DNA of 64,000 bases. It comes from Ferribacterium limneticum. Its GTDB lineage: Bacteria; Pseudomonadota; Gammaproteobacteria; Burkholderiales; Rhodocyclaceae. This document shows, in pieces, positions 61,204 through 64,000 of the stretch; the first letter of the stretch is position 1; the number at the start of each line of letters is the position of its first letter. The notes under the pieces are model-generated. The model was not told the origin of the DNA. It ran no database searches and worked only from the letters and a program-made list of their open reading frames with translations. The position numbers and the translations under genes are program-made. The stretch is taken from contig NZ_CP075191.1 of NCBI RefSeq assembly GCF_020510625.1, positions 3,136,001-3,200,000 on the forward strand. The letters run 5' to 3'.

Positions 61204-62817
61204 TTAGCCGATTGGTTTTATGGAAGACTCAACGATGGACGCATCAAAACATTCAATAACGTCCCGTACAAACGTATCCTGGGCGATTGCATTCACCGCC
61301 CGCTCCTGCTGCTCTTGTCGCTGGCGACCAACAGTCTCTGCCGGGGTAACTGTTTCGTTCTGTGCCAGTTCAATGCGCACCTGTAGCGAACGACCAAAAA
61401 ATTCACGCAAGGCTTGCTGTAATTTATCTGGATTAGGCTTCATTTGCAGATGCCCCTGCGCAGGGGACAAACGAAGCAAACACTGATTCTGACTGAGTTG
61501 CCTCAGCTCACAGTTCTGAGCCAACTCCCGAGCCAAGCCTGACAGAGCTAGCGATGAAACAATCTGATGCCAATCCATCTCCCCGCTAGCCACGGGCGCA
61601 GATTTCGGAACAACGGCCGGCACAGAAATCGGTTCGGCCCGCGCCGGCAAAACTGGAGCAGCACTGATCGCCTTGGGCATGGTGCCAGCAACACGAGCGC
61701 GAGGGAGTGCCGCACCAACAACATCAGCCACACTACTAGGGCGAAAGGCAAACAACCGGAGTAGCGTCATGACAAAGCCAGCATACTCGTCGGGAGCTGC
61801 AGCCAGTTCGGCACGACCAACATTGACAATCTGATACGCCAACTGAACATATTCCGGTGAAAACGCACCAGCCAGTGCCGTCAAACGGACTTTTTCTGGT
61901 TCATCCTCATCGATTGTACCTGGCACCCACTGCACAATCTGAAGACGCGTCAGCAGCGCACCCAACTCCTGCAATGCAGCCGAAAATGAAAGACTTCGAA
62001 CACCAAGATCTGCTGCCACCTGTAATAATGCCGCCGGATCAGCCCCCCGAAGAGCCTCAAGAATCGCGAAAAGATAATCCTGATCCACCGTACCAAGCAT
62101 GCTGCGAACCTGAGCCTCCTCAACCTTCCCGGCTCCGTGCGCTATTGCCTGATCCAGGAGCGATAGCGCATCCCGCATACTGCCTGTTGCCGAACGAGCG
62201 ACCAAGGCAAGCGCCGGCTGGTCAAATGGAATCCCTTCAGCTTGGAGAATTTGAGCCAGATGCCCCGTTATCGCCACCGCCGGCATCTGCTTCAGATTGA
62301 ATTGCAAACAGCGGGACAAAACCGTGACAGGAATTTTTTGCGGATCCGTCGTTGCAAGAATGAACTTCACATGCTCTGGCGGCTCTTCAAGCGTTTTCAA
62401 CATGGCATTGAAAGCAGAGTTCGAAAGCATGTGCACTTCGTCGATCACATAGACCTTGAAGCGCCCTCGAGTTGGCGCATAAACAGCATTCTCGAGCAAT
62501 TGGCGCATTTCATCGACGCGGGTATTCGTCGCAGCATCGACCTCAAGCAGGTCAACAAAACGACCGCTATCGATTTCCTGACAAGCTGAACAGGTACCGC
62601 ACGGTGTTGCCGTGATACCTGTTTCACAATTCAATGACTTGGCGAGAATCCGGGCCAAGGTGGTTTTTCCAACGCCACGAGTACCGGTGAAAAGATAGGC
62701 ATGATGCAGACGCTGCTCAGAAAGTGCATGCGTCAAGGCACGAACAACATGTTCCTGCCCTACCAGCGTAGAAAAATTGCGCGGCCGCCACTTGCGCGCA
62801 AGAACTTGATAACTCAT
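61204..62817 (-). CDS. dnaX: DNA polymerase III subunits gamma and tau
   Basis: 537 residues from [20 protein letters not shown], the canonical N-terminus. Walker [19 protein letters not shown], Zn-binding cysteines in [17 protein letters not shown], Walker [17 protein letters not shown] and the sensor SRC in [11 protein letters not shown]-terminal tau region from about 370. It is the clamp-loader motor. I did not identify a programmed frameshift site for gamma. First gene of dnaX-ybaB-recR, just downstream of the SRP RNA gene. Confidence 0.96.
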   Translation of the reverse strand: MSYQVLARKWRPRNFSTLVGQEHVVRALTHALSEQRLHHAYLFTGTRGVGKTTLARILAKSLNCETGITATPCGTCSACQEIDSGRFVDLLEVDAATNTRVDEMRQLLENAVYAPTRGRFKVYVIDEVHMLSNSAFNAMLKTLEEPPEHVKFILATTDPQKIPVTVLSRCLQFNLKQMPAVAITGHLAQILQAEGIPFDQPALALVARSATGSMRDALSLLDQAIAHGAGKVEEAQVRSMLGTVDQDYLFAILEALRGADPAALLQVAADLGVRSLSFSAALQELGALLTRLQIVQWVPGTIDEDEPEKVRLTALAGAFSPEYVQLAYQIVNVGRAELAAAPDEYAGFVMTLLRLFAFRPSSVADVVGAALPRARVAGTMPKAISAAPVLPARAEPISVPAVVPKSAPVASGEMDWHQIVSSLALSGLARELAQNCELRQLSQNQCLLRLSPAQGHLQMKPNPDKLQQALREFFGRSLQVRIELAQNETVTPAETVGRQRQEQQERAVNAIAQDTFVRDVIECFDASIVESSIKPIG

Positions 62818-62847
62818 GCGCCCCATACCAATTCAAGAAATGAAAAT

Positions 62848-62943
62848 GGCGAGCCTAACCCCCGGCACTTACAGTAATTGGCTGTGGCTGCTTCCTTCCG
62901 GACCTGACCAGATTCACCACACTATAATGCGGGGAGACCCGCC
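62848..62943 (-). ncRNA. ffs: Small signal recognition particle RNA (4.5S)
   Basis: The universally conserved core GGTCAGGTCCGGAAGGAAGC then AGCC is present on the minus strand, and the ends GGCGGGTCT and AGGCTCGCC pair. It is the bacterial 4.5S form of about 96 nt. It partners Ffh in co-translational targeting. Located upstream of dnaX, a frequent arrangement. Confidence 0.95.
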
Positions 62944-62950
62944 GGGACTG

Positions 62951-62960
62951 ATTCTATCAC
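62951..62960 (-). promoter_or_regulatory. Extended -10 promoter of ffs
   Basis: TGTGATAGAAT on the minus strand carries TAGAAT with an upstream TGTG, ending 7 bases before the predicted 5' end of the 4.5S RNA. No strong -35 element is seen. Confidence 0.5.
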
Positions 62961-63041
62961 AGCCCTCAATGGACGAGACTTAGCCGTTGGGGATTTTCTT
63001 GATTAAACCATCACGGGAGACTTTTTCTATTTAGTAGACGC

Positions 63042-63079
63042 ACAAAGCCCCTCGCCGGTTTAACCGTGAGGGGCTTTGT
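63042..63079 (-). terminator. Terminator of the rRNA operon
   Basis: On the minus strand ACAAAGCCCCTC-ACGGTTAAACCGGC-GAGGGGCTTTGT, a perfect 12-bp stem, lies just after the 5S gene. Confidence 0.85.
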
Positions 63080-63086
63080 AAATGGG

Positions 63087-63201
63087 AGTCTGGCGTTGAC
63101 CTACTTTCGCGAGCGGAAGCTCACTATCATTGGCGCTCATCTGTTTCACGGTCCTGTTCGGGAAGGGAAGGGGTGGTACCAGAGGGCTATTGACGCCAGA
63201 C
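63087..63201 (-). rRNA. rrf: 5S ribosomal RNA
   Basis: On the minus strand it begins GTCTGGCGTCAATAGCCCTC and ends with the complementary CGCCAGAC. It contains the conserved CCCCTTCCCTTCCCGAACAG and ATGATAGTG. About 115 nt, directly after the 23S gene in the normal 23S-5S order. Confidence 0.95.
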
Positions 63202-63293
63202 GTAACTTGTATGCCTCACGTCCTGGGGACGGGAAGCGCAAAATGGGGAAGGTTGTTTGTTGTGACTGCGGTATGAGTTTGCTGCAGATTACA

Positions 63294-64000
<707 letters not shown>

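Overview
The window reads as chromosome of a high-GC betaproteobacterium. Gene content and order (dnaX-ybaB-recR beside the small SRP RNA and an rRNA operon, sspAB-petABC, narXL, and a nasA/ybiB/nirBD/narK nitrate assimilation set with PP2C-kinase fusions) point to the Rhodocyclales, in the neighbourhood of Dechloromonas/Azonexus. That placement is inferred from gene order and families only; no database was searched.

Left end (1-5 kb): two exported surface-type proteins in one leftward operon, a cyclase-repeat/Ig protein with a C-terminal sorting-like tail and a transglutaminase-like/RHS protein running off the edge. 5.1-10.5 kb: a small, visibly more AT-rich accessory block ending at tRNA-Ser(UGA). 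It holds a PIN-like/HNH gene pair (the HNH gene carries an in-frame amber near its apparent start), two small rightward genes that look like integron cassettes, and a leftward group IIC intron between them, lying against an attC-like half site. 10.6-28.6 kb is mostly housekeeping: BI-1 protein, rlmD, a repeat lipoprotein, dapA-bamC-metallohydrolase, accA-tilS, a DNA glycosylase, two HDOD proteins, an MFS carrier, uup, a chemoreceptor, tRNA-Arg(CCU) and a spermidine synthase-like protein.

29-56.4 kb is largely a nitrogen-oxide region: narXL; nrtABD nitrate ABC transporter; nasT and a short CbiX-type chelatase (siroheme supply); a large SBP-hybrid histidine kinase; narK; nirBD with a nirC-type channel; nasA with ybiB; and two PP2C-kinase fusions with C-terminal membrane anchors. 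Four sigma-54 type promoters (nrtA, narK, nirB, nasA) are visible, three with NtrC-like sites upstream. The nrtA, narK and nirB leaders contain paired hairpins with six-base loops of the kind bound by ANTAR proteins such as NasT. At nrtA the second hairpin overlaps a clear intrinsic terminator, so nitrogen limitation (NtrC/sigma-54) and nitrate (NasT antitermination) are probably both read before transport is made.

Inside the nitrate region, between narK and the second kinase, sits a retron-like element: a predicted msr-msd RNA closed by a1/a2 repeats, followed by a 475-residue reverse transcriptase with a retron NAxxH motif, YVDD and LTG. It is followed by debris of a RelE/HigB-HigA toxin-antitoxin locus with one intact antitoxin. 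Palindromic MITE-like repeats flank the narK-adjacent kinase.

Right end (56.4-64 kb): sspBA, petCBA (cytochrome bc1), recR-ybaB-dnaX, the 4.5S SRP RNA, then 5S and the 3' part of 23S rRNA, all leftward.
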